Notes: generated by a model from the sequence alone, not told the origin. A stretch of DNA of 64,000 bases from CBDCNP01 sp965222425 (GCA_965222425.1 CBDCTW010000005.1:130988-194987); one strand, 5' to 3'; counted from the first letter of the stretch, positions 17,138-26,160 are shown. Numbers and translations: made by a program.

Positions 17138-19966
17138 CTAGGAATTTGGCAGACCGGCAGAAACCAGATCGAGCCGCGGTTCGCCGACGTGTCGTGCGAT
17201 TTGCTCCGCCGCCTGGTCTCGCAAACGAACCATCTCGGCGAGCGAGGCGTCCCGCGCGAGAAGCGGAGCCTCCACCACAATCGCTAGCTCACTCGCGCGA
17301 GGAAGCCACGATTCGTCTCTCAGAAAACGTCGCGTTCCCACGAGCGCTATGGGCACGATGGCCCGGCCCGACTCCGCCGCCAGCTTGAAGGCGCCCAGCT
17401 TGAAGGGGCGCAATCCCGTGGCACGCGTAAACGTTCCCTCCGGGAAAAAAAAGATCGAGCGGCCTTCCCTCATCGCATCCCCCAACTTCCCAGCGTCCCT
17501 AACACTACTTTTACGATCCCCACGTTCGACCGACAGGTGGCCGAGACGCTCGATGAGCCTTCCCATCAACGGCCAGGTCATGGCATCGCTCTTGACGACG
17601 AAGACGAAGTCGAGCGGCAGCCCCGCCAACAAAGGCAACGGGTCGATGTAACTGGCATGATTGGAGACCAGAACAAAAGGCCCTTCCACTCGCGCCTCTA
17701 GATGTTCCAGACCGCTTACTCGAAGGCGGTATCCCGCTAAGAATAGGAAGAGTCGGATTCCGATTCGCGATAGGCGGGAGAACAGATGTCCGGGAACAAG
17801 CCAGGAAAGTGTCCAGACCGGGAGGAACAAGGCTGCGGCCACAAAGAGAACATAGGCTCCGTAGACAAACCGCCCGAGCGCGGCCAAGCCGCGACGTATG
17901 GAAAGCACGGCGACGTGAAGGGCCATTTGCCACACCAGGAGTCGGTTCCCTCGCTGCTTACGCGAGAGTTCCCCTCTCAGATACTGGTTTCGGCAGCTCG
18001 AGCGTCTGAGCTTCCCACTGGAGGTCTTGGGGACGGTGCGCGGTGGAACGACAAGAACGTCGTCTGCCCCGATACCAAGCGATTCGGTAAGACGCTGCTG
18101 AATCATCAGAGCGATCTGTTGTTTCGCGTCGTCACCTTCGACGCGAGCTTCGGCGACCACTACGACCTTTTCGGTTCCGAGCCGGGGATCGCTGACTCCG
18201 AAAGCAACCACACACCCGCGGCGCACTCCTTCAACATCGGCAACCACTTCCTCGATCGCCTGAGGATACAGGTTGCGTCCGGCACGGATGATAATGTCCT
18301 TGGCGCGTCCGGTGATGAAGTACTCTCCCTCGACTACGAAGGCGCGATCCCCGGAGTCCAGCCAGCCACCTGGCTTCGATATTGCCTCCGTAGCCTCTCG
18401 GTTTCGAAAGTAACGCTTCATGGTGGATGGGCCGCGAAATTGGAGCGCACCCTCGACGCTTTCCGGAAGCTCCTTGCCCTCCTCATCGACGACCCGAAGC
18501 TCACACCCAGGTAAGGGTGACCCTGCAGAGACGAACCGGAGGGCCGTCTTGTCATTATCGGAAGCGGGGGTCGCCCGCCTCTCGTTTTCAAAGGGGTCTC
18601 TGGAGATTCTCGCGATACGGGGTCCGCGGCCGATAGGAGGTATGGATAGAGCCAGAGAGGATTCCGCCAAACCGTAAACTGGAGTCATGATTTGCGGTCG
18701 GAAGCCGTAGGCAGCAAACCTTCGGTTGAACCGGTCGACGGTGTCCGCCGAGACCGGCTCGGCTCCATTGAGCGCTCCTCGCCAGCTCGAAAGATCGAGC
18801 CCCTCCAGCGCTTCCTCCCGAATTTTTCTAACGCATAGCTCGTAACCGAAGTTGGGCGCCGCGGAAAGAGTGGCCCGCCGTGAGTGGATCGCCCACAACC
18901 ACCGCTCGGGTCTAGACAGAAACGTCAACGGCGACATGATTGTGATCGGGAATCCGAAGACGAGAGGAGTCAGCCAGCAACCGATCAGGCCCATATCGTG
19001 GTAGAGAGGCAGCCAGCTAACACCCACGTCGGTCGGTTTCAAATCGAGCGCTTCGCCGATCGCTCGAATGTTCGAGAGAAGATTCCCGTGAGAAAGTAGC
19101 GCCCCTTTGGGATCGCCGGTACTTCCAGAGGTGTACTGAATGAGTGCCGGGGCCGTCGAATCGACCGAGAGCACCGGCGCGGCGGTTGTGCTCGATCGAA
19201 GCTCTTCGACGGTCGTAACATGATCCATGTTGGGCACCCGGCGACGCAAGACGTGACCCACCGAGCGGCCGCGGTCGACGGTTATGAGAATGTTGGCTTG
19301 GGAATTGAGGAGGATGTCTGCCTGGCGACCCACGTACTCCCCGATCCTGTCCAGGCTGAAAGGAGGATATAGGGGGACCGGCACGCCGCCGGCCAGAAGG
19401 ATCCCGGCAAACGCGGCAAAGAAGTCTCTGCTCGTTGGGAGCATGAGTGCTACGGTATCGCCACGATGAACGCCTCGTTCCATTAGCCCGCCGGCCACTT
19501 CGCGAGCTTGTCCATGGAGCTCACCATAACGAATGACCTCCTCTCTGCCGCCCTCGCTTTGAAGGTGAATATGCGCTCTTTGGGGCTCCGCCTCTGCTCG
19601 GAAACGAAGTACTTCGAGGAGAGTCTCCGCTTCGACGGAAAACGACGGACTGGCAAGGACAGGCGTTACCGCTTCCGCTCTTGCCTTGGCGATCGGAGCC
19701 TCCACCGACAAGACGGATTGAACCAGGTCGGCGGGTGTCTCGGCCTCGGCCAACGCAGATTCCGGAAGCTCTACACCAAAACCACTCTCCAGTCGGGAGA
19801 GGAGCTCGACTCGCTCTAGGCTTCCTAGGCCGAGATCTTTTTCGATCGAGGCATCGAGCTCCACCGCCGCGAGCGCGCGACCTCCCCGCAATTCGTCGAG
19901 GAGTTCACGCAACGCCTGCAAAACTCGTCGCTCGACGTCAGCGCGATTGAGTTTCTCGACGACCAC
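17138..19966 (-). CDS. ACP - fatty acyl-AMP ligase - acyltransferase fusion protein
   Basis: A 942-residue three-domain protein. Residues 1-90 are an acyl carrier domain with the phosphopantetheine serine in DLGLGSLE (Ser49). Residues ~110-690 are an adenylate-forming ligase with YTSGSTGDPKG (278-288), SWLPLYHDMGLIG, TPVYGLAESSLA and a C-terminal KTSSGKLRR lysine; the HDMGLIG and AESSLA wording fits fatty acyl-AMP ligases. After two hydrophobic helices comes a PlsC acyltransferase (VSNHASYIDPLPLL, NHx4D-type; FFPEGTFTR). It could activate a fatty acid, load its own carrier and acylate a lipid at the membrane, similar in logic to Aas. Fusion order is visible; the substrate is not. Confidence 0.9.
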   Translation of the reverse strand: MVVEKLNRADVERRVLQALRELLDELRGGRALAAVELDASIEKDLGLGSLERVELLSRLESGFGVELPESALAEAETPADLVQSVLSVEAPIAKARAEAVTPVLASPSFSVEAETLLEVLRFRAEAEPQRAHIHLQSEGGREEVIRYGELHGQAREVAGGLMERGVHRGDTVALMLPTSRDFFAAFAGILLAGGVPVPLYPPFSLDRIGEYVGRQADILLNSQANILITVDRGRSVGHVLRRRVPNMDHVTTVEELRSSTTAAPVLSVDSTAPALIQYTSGSTGDPKGALLSHGNLLSNIRAIGEALDLKPTDVGVSWLPLYHDMGLIGCWLTPLVFGFPITIMSPLTFLSRPERWLWAIHSRRATLSAAPNFGYELCVRKIREEALEGLDLSSWRGALNGAEPVSADTVDRFNRRFAAYGFRPQIMTPVYGLAESSLALSIPPIGRGPRIARISRDPFENERRATPASDNDKTALRFVSAGSPLPGCELRVVDEEGKELPESVEGALQFRGPSTMKRYFRNREATEAISKPGGWLDSGDRAFVVEGEYFITGRAKDIIIRAGRNLYPQAIEEVVADVEGVRRGCVVAFGVSDPRLGTEKVVVVAEARVEGDDAKQQIALMIQQRLTESLGIGADDVLVVPPRTVPKTSSGKLRRSSCRNQYLRGELSRKQRGNRLLVWQMALHVAVLSIRRGLAALGRFVYGAYVLFVAAALFLPVWTLSWLVPGHLFSRLSRIGIRLFLFLAGYRLRVSGLEHLEARVEGPFVLVSNHASYIDPLPLLAGLPLDFVFVVKSDAMTWPLMGRLIERLGHLSVERGDRKSSVRDAGKLGDAMREGRSIFFFPEGTFTRATGLRPFKLGAFKLAAESGRAIVPIALVGTRRFLRDESWLPRASELAIVVEAPLLARDASLAEMVRLRDQAAEQIARHVGEPRLDLVSAGLPNS

Positions 19967-19983
19967 GGCGGCGATTCACCTTT

Positions 19984-20967
19984 TTAATCGGGGCCGAAGA
20001 GACGTTCCATAGGTAGAATGCGGACGTAGCTCGGCAGCTCGGTGTCGTCTTGGTCGTTGTCGTAACTGATGTACAAGTAACCGTCACCTTCCGCTAGGCC
20101 CTCTGTTTTTTTACCCCGGTCGAACGTGTCTTGGAGGAGCTCCACTCGACTCGCGGTCGAGTAAAACCATAGACGGTTACCCAGGAAACGGTGCGTCACG
20201 TCGTCTTCCGTGCTGGTGCCGATCAAGAGTCCTTGACGCTCCGGAACCCACAGAAGCGACGAAACACAGAAAGGTATGCCTTCGATCATCCCGGCATCGA
20301 AGCTCACCGCCAACTCGAGCTCGGCTGGCGGCCCACCCCGTGCCGCATTTTCCAACTCGGAGAGCGAGAGGCGGTAAATGCGGGCCTGGTCGGTCGGCTC
20401 ACGAAGACCCACGTAAAGCTCTGACGACGACGGGTTGAAAGCCAAGCCCTCGATCTTCATGGCCTTCGGACGCCAGAGCCCAAGTTGTTCGAAGCTCTTA
20501 TAGAGTGGAAACGTTTCCAGTCGGTTCGCGTAGGGCTCCAATCCTTCGCCCCCTTCTGTGAGCCGAAACCGAAGAAGGACGCTCGTGGCCCGCAACATGT
20601 CCTGCTCCCATCCCGAATGAGAGCCCACGGCGAAGAAGCTCTGAAACAGCTCGTCGAAGGCCAAGTCCTCGAACTTGGCGCCATCGGTGGGGAACCCTTC
20701 GAGGGCTACCGTCTGGGAGAGAATCCCCAGGCGATCGAAAACGAAGAGGGAGCTCAATATGTCATCGACGACCACTAGTCGTCCCTGAAAGAAAGCGATC
20801 CCCGATGCCTCGAGTCTGGGTATCCGCTGGCGATTCGCGTCTCGCAACTCCAGGAGGAATCCGTCGATGTAGTTCGGGAGACTGCCGGCCCACGCGGAAG
20901 CCGCGCCGAAAAATACTACGAGCAAGGCCCCGACGAGGCGGCGGGTCAAGGTGCATGGGGTGAGCAT
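19984..20967 (-). CDS. Exported beta-propeller protein, DUF3616-like
   Basis: A 327-residue protein with a signal peptide (RRLVGALLVVFFGAASAWA). The mature part repeats short beta-strand blocks: LEASGIAFFQGRLVVVDD, FEDLAFDELFQSFFAVGSHS, KIEGLAFNPSSSELYVGLREP and GLAEGDGYLYISYDND. The IEGLA/LYVGLREP wording resembles DUF3616 and phytase-esterase-like propellers. No catalytic residues can be named. ATG 20967 is chosen over an in-frame GTG at 20985. It ends 17 bases before the fused ligase gene on the same strand, so the two may be co-transcribed. Confidence 0.7.
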   Translation of the reverse strand: MLTPCTLTRRLVGALLVVFFGAASAWAGSLPNYIDGFLLELRDANRQRIPRLEASGIAFFQGRLVVVDDILSSLFVFDRLGILSQTVALEGFPTDGAKFEDLAFDELFQSFFAVGSHSGWEQDMLRATSVLLRFRLTEGGEGLEPYANRLETFPLYKSFEQLGLWRPKAMKIEGLAFNPSSSELYVGLREPTDQARIYRLSLSELENAARGGPPAELELAVSFDAGMIEGIPFCVSSLLWVPERQGLLIGTSTEDDVTHRFLGNRLWFYSTASRVELLQDTFDRGKKTEGLAEGDGYLYISYDNDQDDTELPSYVRILPMERLFGPD

Positions 20968-21000
20968 CGATCGCCATCGTAGCACAAGGGGACGGGACTT

Positions 21001-21302
21001 CAGATCCTGACCGGCGCCAAAATATCGAGTGCCGCTACGTGTCTGGCGTCAAAATAGGAAGTTGCTACTGGAGACCGTCATTACACGCAGGTGCTACTCG
21101 AGCGCGGCAGGACGCCTTTCGGATCCTGTAGGACGCCAAAATACGGAGGTGCTTCTATCAACCTAGCCAGGCGTGCTCGCAGATCGTGACGGCCGCCTAA
21201 ATATCCCACTGCCACCATCAACGTGGTGAGGCGGAATCGCCAGATCGTGATGGGCGTCAAAATATCGCGGTGCTAATAGCAGTCTAGCAAGACGCCGGTT
21301 GA
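21001..21302. repeat. Array of about five degenerate ~60-bp palindromic repeats
   Basis: Units recur almost exactly every 60 bases: AGATCxTGxxGG(C/A)CGCCAAAATATC..GGTGCTA..A.CA...TAGC.AGGCG. Clear units lie at about 21121-21180, 21181-21241 and 21242-21302; two more diverged ones fill 21001-21120. Each has an inner inverted repeat, for example GGCGTC at 21253 paired with GACGCC at 21290-21295. The same unit occurs at 1098-1141 and 15738-15850. No cas genes, integrase or attC-type core are adjacent. Confidence 0.75.
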
Positions 21303-21379
21303 CACCTTCTCACGCTCAACGTTAGAATTTCTCGTCCCACATCACAACACCTGACGTGCGCTCGAGCGGGAGGCCTTTT

Positions 21380-21738
21380 TTGATCATTGGAAAACGCTCT
21401 CGCGGTAACTCAACCATCCTAGACATCGAGGGGGCTATCGGGTTGGGAGAAAGCGCCTAGTTTTTCTCGCAAACACTGGAGAACCTCCTGCGCAACGAAA
21501 CGACGCACATCGTGATCGACTTCACTAACATCAACTACATCGATAGCACGGGAATCGGCGAGCTCATTGGATACCTCTCCAAGTTCGCAGGACAGGAGAG
21601 GACCGGCAAGTGATTCTGGTCAACCCTTCCGAGCGTATCTCTAGGCTCCTCAACGTCCTTCGACTGGACAAGGCTTTCAAGATATTCCCGGACGAAGACT
21701 CGGCAGTAGCCTACGCCGAAGCGCAAGGAACTTCCTGA
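21380..21738 (+). pseudogene. STAS-domain anti-sigma factor antagonist, broken
   Basis: From about TTG 21380 the frame encodes STILDIEGAIGLGESA, then TAG (21458-21460), then FFSQTLENLLRNETTHIVIDFTNINYIDSTGIGELIGYLSKF, the STAS core with the phosphorylatable Ser in IDSTGIGEL. The frame ends at TGA near 21613, but the next frame continues the domain (VILVNPSERISRLLNVLRLDKAFKIFPDEDSAVAYAEA) to 21738. So one nonsense codon and one frameshift interrupt a typical anti-sigma-factor antagonist of about 118 residues. It lies just after the repeat array. Confidence 0.8.
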
Positions 21739-21871
21739 GCGCGTCGTTTTTACCTTCGCTTCCCCCGCCTTTTAGGATGACAGGACGGGCAGCAAGAGGA
21801 TCGCGCACATTGATTGGTCACGAAGTAGGGCTAGACCTCGGATCTACTTCGATCGGTCGGGGGCACTGCTA

Positions 21872-21915
21872 TTGAGAGTGACGAGATCAGCGACACCGAG
21901 GTCACTTAGAATTCC
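21872..21915 (+). pseudogene. Original 5' end of the PilZ gene, cut off by the ISL3-type element
   Basis: TTG 21872 or GTG 21878 opens a frame (VTRSATPRSLRI) that reads straight into the PilZ protein if the element and one copy of its 8-bp target duplication are removed: ...SLRIPFVRRC. This is the disrupted native N-terminus. Confidence 0.65.
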
Positions 21916-22586
21916 GGGTCTACGCGGATTCGTGTGGGTAAGTCCTGACGGAAAACAGTGTAACTCATTGTGTGGGAAAGGTATCCAGACTTCATCAGGT
22001 GCTGAAAAGTGGTCCATTTTTCGGATAGGCTAACCGAGTGAAAAATTCCCAGTCGATCCGCTCGCTGTTTGCGCTGCCAGGTTTCGTGGCTGGTGCCGGA
22101 TTGAAGGGTGTATTCGATGACCGATACGCCCACGTCATCCAGCTCAAGAGGCGAAAAAAACAGCTGTTTGCTCTTACTGTGGGCAACGGTGCCGGGGACG
22201 CTATGACAAGCAAGTGTGCCGGGTCCGCGACCTGTCGTTGGCAGGCTGGCGGATCTCTCTGGAATACGAGCGTTGGCGCGTCAACTGTCCTGGGTGCGGC
22301 GGTTTGCATGTAGAACACCTGGACTGGCTGGCGAACAACTCGCGCTACACCTAGCGTTTTGCGACGCATGTGGGCAAGCTGTGCCGGGATATGCCGGACA
22401 AGGCGGTGGCCGAGATGGAACGTCTGCGCCTCCTAGTTGAAGGGGTCAACAACAAAATCCGTGTGCTGCAACGACGCGCCTACGGCTATCGCGACGAGGA
22501 ATATCTCAAGCTGAAGATCGTGGCGGCATTCCTTCCGCCATTACCCAGAAATGCCGTCTTCAACCCACACGAATCCGCGTAGACCC
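21916..22586 (+). mobile_element. Non-autonomous ISL3-type element, copy 1 (671 bp)
   Basis: Ends are inverted repeats: GGGTCTACGCGGATTCGTGT at the left, its reverse complement at the right. The flanks carry a perfect 8-bp target duplication AGAATTCC (21908-21915 and 22587-22594), the ISL3 length. Inside are pieces of an ISL3 transposase: an N-terminal zinc-finger part (CSYCGQRC, then YERWRVNCPGCGGLHVEHLDWL in one frame), a frameshift, an in-frame TAG (about 22353), and the C-terminal tail (VNNKIRVLQRRAYGYRDEEYLKLKI) joined without the catalytic centre. It cannot make its own transposase. Confidence 0.9.
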
Positions 22587-22928
22587 AGAATTCCTTTCGT
22601 CCGCCGCTGCACTCTCTCCATCGGTGGAAGGGAGAAATCCGCTTTTTTGATAGATCTTTCGATCGCGGGAGTCTACGTGAAGGCGGACACCCTGCCCTCG
22701 GAAGGTGATGAAGCCGTTCTCAAGTTGCGCGTTCCGGGCAACGATCGGCTCCTCGAGATCCAGGCGGTCGTGATTTACGTCAACCAGGACCAAAAACATC
22801 CCGTCCACAGCCTTCCCCCGGGGGCGGGATTGCGGTTCCGGAGCCTTTCCGTGGAAGATTCCAGGCTGATCGTGGGGACGATATACGCCTACTGCGTGTC
22901 AAATCCGGTCTACCGTCAGTACTTGTAG
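22551..22928 (+). CDS. PilZ-domain protein, N-terminus replaced by IS end
   Basis: A 125-residue product. The PilZ fold is visible: RRCTLSIGG, FLIDLSIAGVYVKAD (the D-x-S-x-x-G c-di-GMP motif), a central beta barrel and GAGLRFRSLSVEDSRLIV. The native start lies upstream of the mobile element at 21872-21880. ATG 22551 sits within the last 36 bases of the element and reads in frame (MPSSTHTNPRRP) into the PilZ protein, so a chimeric but nearly complete protein could be made if transcription and initiation occur there. The usual RxxxR c-di-GMP motif may be the RRPRIPFVRR stretch spanning the junction. Confidence 0.75.
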   Translation: MPSSTHTNPRRPRIPFVRRCTLSIGGREKSAFLIDLSIAGVYVKADTLPSEGDEAVLKLRVPGNDRLLEIQAVVIYVNQDQKHPVHSLPPGAGLRFRSLSVEDSRLIVGTIYAYCVSNPVYRQYL

Positions 22929-22965
22929 CCCGAGCCGAGCGAGTACTAACCAATTTCCCGGCTAA

Positions 22966-23430
22966 CTAGCTAGCCGCGGCGAGCGCTAGCTTCACGGCTT
23001 CGTCGGGGGAGCTAGCTTGCACCACCCCTTCAATCTCCCAGCTGCCCAGTCCCACCACCGGCTTCCCCAAGGTCAGAGCCATCGCGATCTCGGAGAGCGT
23101 CCCGTGCTTTCCGGCCACCGCCACGACGGCGTCGGCGGTCTGTGCGACGAGGAAGTTGCGGAAGTGCCCGAGCCCGGTCGCCATCACACAGTCGATATAT
23201 GCGTTGGCTTGCTCTTTGCGGACGCCAGGAAGGAGACCGAGGGTAAAACCCCCCTCAGAACGTGCCCCCCGGGCGGCCGCCTCCATCACGCCGCCTAACC
23301 CTCCACAGACCAACACGGCGCCGGCCCGGGCAATGGCTCGACCCACTTCTTCGGCCTGACGCGCGACAGCCTCGCCACAGTCACCGGCACCGACCACCGC
23401 GATCTGAACGCTCGCCGAAGTCACTGTCAT
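22966..23430 (-). CDS. TIGR00725-family / LOG-like Rossmann-fold protein
   Basis: A 154-residue protein with IAVVGAGDCGEAVARQAEEVGRAIARAGAVLVCGGLGGVMEAAARGA, then NFLVAQTADAVVAVAGKHGTLSEIAMALTLGKPVVGL. This is the TIGR00725 pattern, related to LOG (lysine decarboxylase-like) proteins whose PGGxGTxxE motif is here AGKHGTLSE. True LOG enzymes release cytokinins from nucleotides; for this short branch no activity is known. ATG 23430 starts right at the fold; an upstream in-frame start at 23505 adds an unrelated stretch. Confidence 0.8.
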   Translation of the reverse strand: MTVTSASVQIAVVGAGDCGEAVARQAEEVGRAIARAGAVLVCGGLGGVMEAAARGARSEGGFTLGLLPGVRKEQANAYIDCVMATGLGHFRNFLVAQTADAVVAVAGKHGTLSEIAMALTLGKPVVGLGSWEIEGVVQASSPDEAVKLALAAAS

Positions 23431-23678
23431 ACCTTTCGGACCCCATCCTACAGCTGTGGCTCCAGGGGGGCTAGCTTGACAATTCGGCCACTTATGGCAG
23501 AACATGAAGAAGTTATAAGTTTTTTCCTCCTTGAAGGGATTTCGTTAAACGGAGGGTCATCAAGCCCACACGAAGTCAAACACAGTCCCACGACCGGGAG
23601 TTCACTTGCTTCTCGTCAGACACAGAGTGGGCCGTCGGCACGCTTGGTGCGTGTGGCGGAGCAGGGGAGCTGTAGGTC

Positions 23679-24215
23679 ATGGAACAAACGCTCCTCCTCA
23701 ATGCCACTTACGAGCCACTCCGGGTCGTGTCCTGGCAGAAGGCCATCACGCTCCTCACCAAGGGCAAGGTGGAGGTGGTGGCGGCGTACGATCGCGACGT
23801 TCGCAGCGTCTCCATCACGTTCAAGCTGCCTTCGGTCTTGCGACTCCTTCATCACGTCCGGATCGCCAGGCGTTTTCATCGCGTGCCTTTTTCGCGCGCC
23901 AACATCTATCGTCGCGACAAGTACCGTTGCCAGTATTGCGCACGACGTTTACCCAGCCTTGAGCTGACTTTCGATCACGTCATCCCGGTCTCCAGGGGTG
24001 GCCGCAAGGATTGGGAAAATATCGTTACATGTTGCATCGACTGCAACCGGCTCAAAGGTGGCAAGATACCCCAGGAGGTGGGTCTACGCCTCGTCCGTCG
24101 GCCCAAACGCCCGACGTTTTTGCCGTCCATTCGGATAACGATCGGGCTGCGCGAGGTGCCGGAGAGTTGGCGCGACTATCTCTATTGGAACGTCGAACTC
24201 GACCACGACGGTTGA
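23679..24215 (+). CDS. HNH endonuclease
   Basis: A 178-residue protein of the small HNH group: N-terminal TLLLNATYEPLRVVSWQKAITLL, then the nuclease module with paired cysteines (YRCQYC), the catalytic FDHVIPVSRGG and NIVTCCIDCNRLKGG zinc half. Proteins of exactly this type are common, often chromosomal and of unproven role (DNA repair, phage-derived packaging nuclease or restriction have been suggested for relatives). It stands alone, with a DUF4388 fragment starting at its stop codon. Start ATG is preceded by GGGGAGCTGTAGG. Confidence 0.9.
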   Translation: MEQTLLLNATYEPLRVVSWQKAITLLTKGKVEVVAAYDRDVRSVSITFKLPSVLRLLHHVRIARRFHRVPFSRANIYRRDKYRCQYCARRLPSLELTFDHVIPVSRGGRKDWENIVTCCIDCNRLKGGKIPQEVGLRLVRRPKRPTFLPSIRITIGLREVPESWRDYLYWNVELDHDG

Positions 24216-24629
24216 ACACCCTACCATTCCTTTTGATCCAGCAGGACCGGAGTCACGAACCGCTGGGGCAGATTCTTATTCGCCAGGGCCTGCTGACCGA
24301 CGAGGAGTTGAACGAGCTACTTCGACTGAAAACCAGAGAGAGCATCTACGACTGTTTCCTCTGGCCGGACGGCGATTTCGTCTTTGAGGATGACCGATTG
24401 CCAGAGGAGATGCATCAACGAAATCTCGCTCGACGGGGTTCCCGTGTGGCGCGTGTCACTAGACGAGTTGGCCAAATTGGAGCTCGACCCTCACGAAGGG
24501 TTTGTCCTTTCTCGAGTCAACGGGAAATGGAACGTCCGCTCCATTCTCAAGATCTGCCCGATGCAGGAAAACGAGGTCTTGATCATTTTCAAGCGCCTGA
24601 TGGATATCACGCTCATCGAGTTCCAGTAG
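24212..24629 (+). pseudogene. DUF4388-type protein fragment, frameshifted
   Basis: After TTG 24212 one frame encodes HEPLGQILIRQGLLTDEELNELLRLKTRESIYDCFLWPDGDFVFEDD, the second half of a DUF4388 domain (a protein found in signalling proteins of Myxococcota-like bacteria). Near 24415 the frame shifts by one base, and the continuation is INEISLDGVPVWRVSLDELAKL to 24629. The first ~60 residues of the domain are missing, so the gene is both truncated at its N-terminus and frameshifted. It may originally have been coupled to the HNH gene. Confidence 0.65.
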
Positions 24630-24647
24630 CTGTCTCTCTTCGCTAGC

Positions 24648-24896
24648 GTGAAACCGAATTTATCCACCGACGAGCGGAGACGGGTGGAGGCTTCGTTCCA
24701 GTCAGTGGAATCTCACCAAGTCGACATTACGATCTCAACGATGGAGGTTCGGGGGTCTCAGGCCTCGGTTCGGATTGCTCGTACAGACACGATCGCCTTC
24801 AACGGCAAAAAGCAAACCAACCAATCGCGGCAGACCATGCTCTTGTCCAAGGGGCCGAACGGTTGGGTGATCGAACAAATCGCTCAGGCACCCTGA
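24648..24896 (+). CDS. Short C-terminal SnoaL-like remnant
   Basis: An 82-residue product from GTG 24648. Its second half (GSQASVRIARTDTIAFNGKKQTNQSRQTMLLSKGPNGWVIEQI) is the closing beta-sheet of a SnoaL/NTF2-like fold or a similar C-terminal domain attached to many bacterial proteins. The first half has no start-domain features. Probably the tail of a larger lost gene rather than a free-standing protein. Confidence 0.4.
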   Translation: MKPNLSTDERRRVEASFQSVESHQVDITISTMEVRGSQASVRIARTDTIAFNGKKQTNQSRQTMLLSKGPNGWVIEQIAQAP

Positions 24897-24934
24897 GCTC
24901 GTTCCGGGAATCGCTCATTCACAAAGGAAGCTTC

Positions 24935-26048
24935 ATGCGCAGACGGCTCCAACTGTTCCTAGCTTTGTGCTTCGTTCTAGGCTCGTCAAGGGCCTACGGT
25001 GACGAACCGTTCAACGTCGCGGTGACACCCGACAAGTTGGCTTTTCTCATCACGCAGCTCTACGGTCCGAATGGCCTCATCGTGGACAGCCTGAGGGCGC
25101 TTCCGAGCGGGGCCACGCACTCGGCCCACTTCAATGGTGACTTTCAAGCCGGCTTCACGCAGTTCAATACCGCCCTCGCAGGCCAGATTGTGAACGTTCC
25201 TCTTCCGTCACCTGCTTCCAGCTTCACTTACGAGTTCGACCCGACCCTTGGAGTCTTTACGCGCACCACGCAGAGCTTCGGGCCGATTCTCGCTGAACGT
25301 TGGGAAACTATTGGTGGCAACAGATTGTCCTTCGGTTTTACCTTCCAACATTTCACCTTCGATACGGTGGAGGGCTTCGATCTCGACAGCGTGCCCGCCG
25401 TCTTTACTCACGACGGCTTCCAGCTCCGCGGCGGACGAGAAGATCTGGTCACTACCATCCATTCCATCAACGCCACCGTAAACCAATACACGACGTTTAT
25501 CACGTACGGTGTCACCGACCGGTTGGATGTGTCGCTCGCGATTCCTCTAATCAGCAATGAGCTGAGGGTCATCTCGGACGCCACGATACGGAGAATCGGG
25601 ACCGACGACGCCGAAATTCATTTCTTTCGCGGACAAGACGGCACGCTAGGCACTCGACGGTTGTTCACCGCATCCGGGACCGCGACCGGCCTGGGTGATA
25701 TCACGGTGCGGATCAAAAGTGCGGTTACCAACGGCCTGTCGTTGGCTTTGGATCTCCGCATCCCCACCGGCGATGAGGAGGATCTGTTAGGCTCGGGTGC
25801 CGCCGGGCTTGCGCCGTTTCTCATTTGGTCTACGAGCGCCGGAGCGTTCTCGCCGCATGTCAACGTTGGCTAGGTTCCAGAGCTTGACCTTCACTCAAGG
25901 CTCTTTCAACGAGATGAACGGTGCGGTCGGCTTCAAGCTGAACGCGGTCGAAAACCTGCTCGTCGACTTCAACCTTCTCTTCAACCTCGACAACAACGGC
26001 CTCAGGGACAAAGTAACCCCCCTTGTCGGCCTGGAGTACGCGTTCTGA
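24935..26048 (+). pseudogene. Outer-membrane beta-barrel (transporter-like), internally deleted
   Basis: ATG 24935, with AAAGGAAG upstream, begins a signal peptide (RRLQLFLALCFVLGSSRAYG) and a long beta-barrel with alternating strands (NRLSFGFTFQHFTFD, TTFITYGVTDRLDVSLAIPLI, TGLGDITVRIKSAV, LSLALDLRIPTGDEEDLLGSG, FSPHVNVG). At 25872 the frame stops, and the final strands (MNGAVGFKLNAVENLLVDFNLLFNLDNNGLRDKVTPLVGLEYAF) follow in another frame up to 26048. Sequence that should lie between HVNVG and the last strands is absent, so there is a deletion as well as a shift. Resembles the phenol-degradation-type MetA barrel family. Confidence 0.75.
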
Positions 26049-26160
26049 GAGGCCGCACTGCAGGGTGCCTAAGAATCTGCTAAGTAGCAACCACATAGTT
26101 TGACAGCCGAGTTCGACGCGCGTCGTCTGGCCTCCAGGTACCCCAGACGCCGTTTTCCGC

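Noticed and set aside
21001..21302. CRISPR array
   Set aside because: The repeated part is most of the unit, degenerate between copies, with no unique spacers of constant length and no cas genes nearby.
21001..21302. Integron attC array
   Set aside because: Units are about 60 bp and palindromic, but I see no GTTRRRY/RYYYAAC core sites, no cassettes between them and no integron integrase.
23679..24215. HNH gene as part of a phage or defence island
   Set aside because: No phage packaging, restriction or defence genes are adjacent; neighbours are housekeeping or decayed genes.
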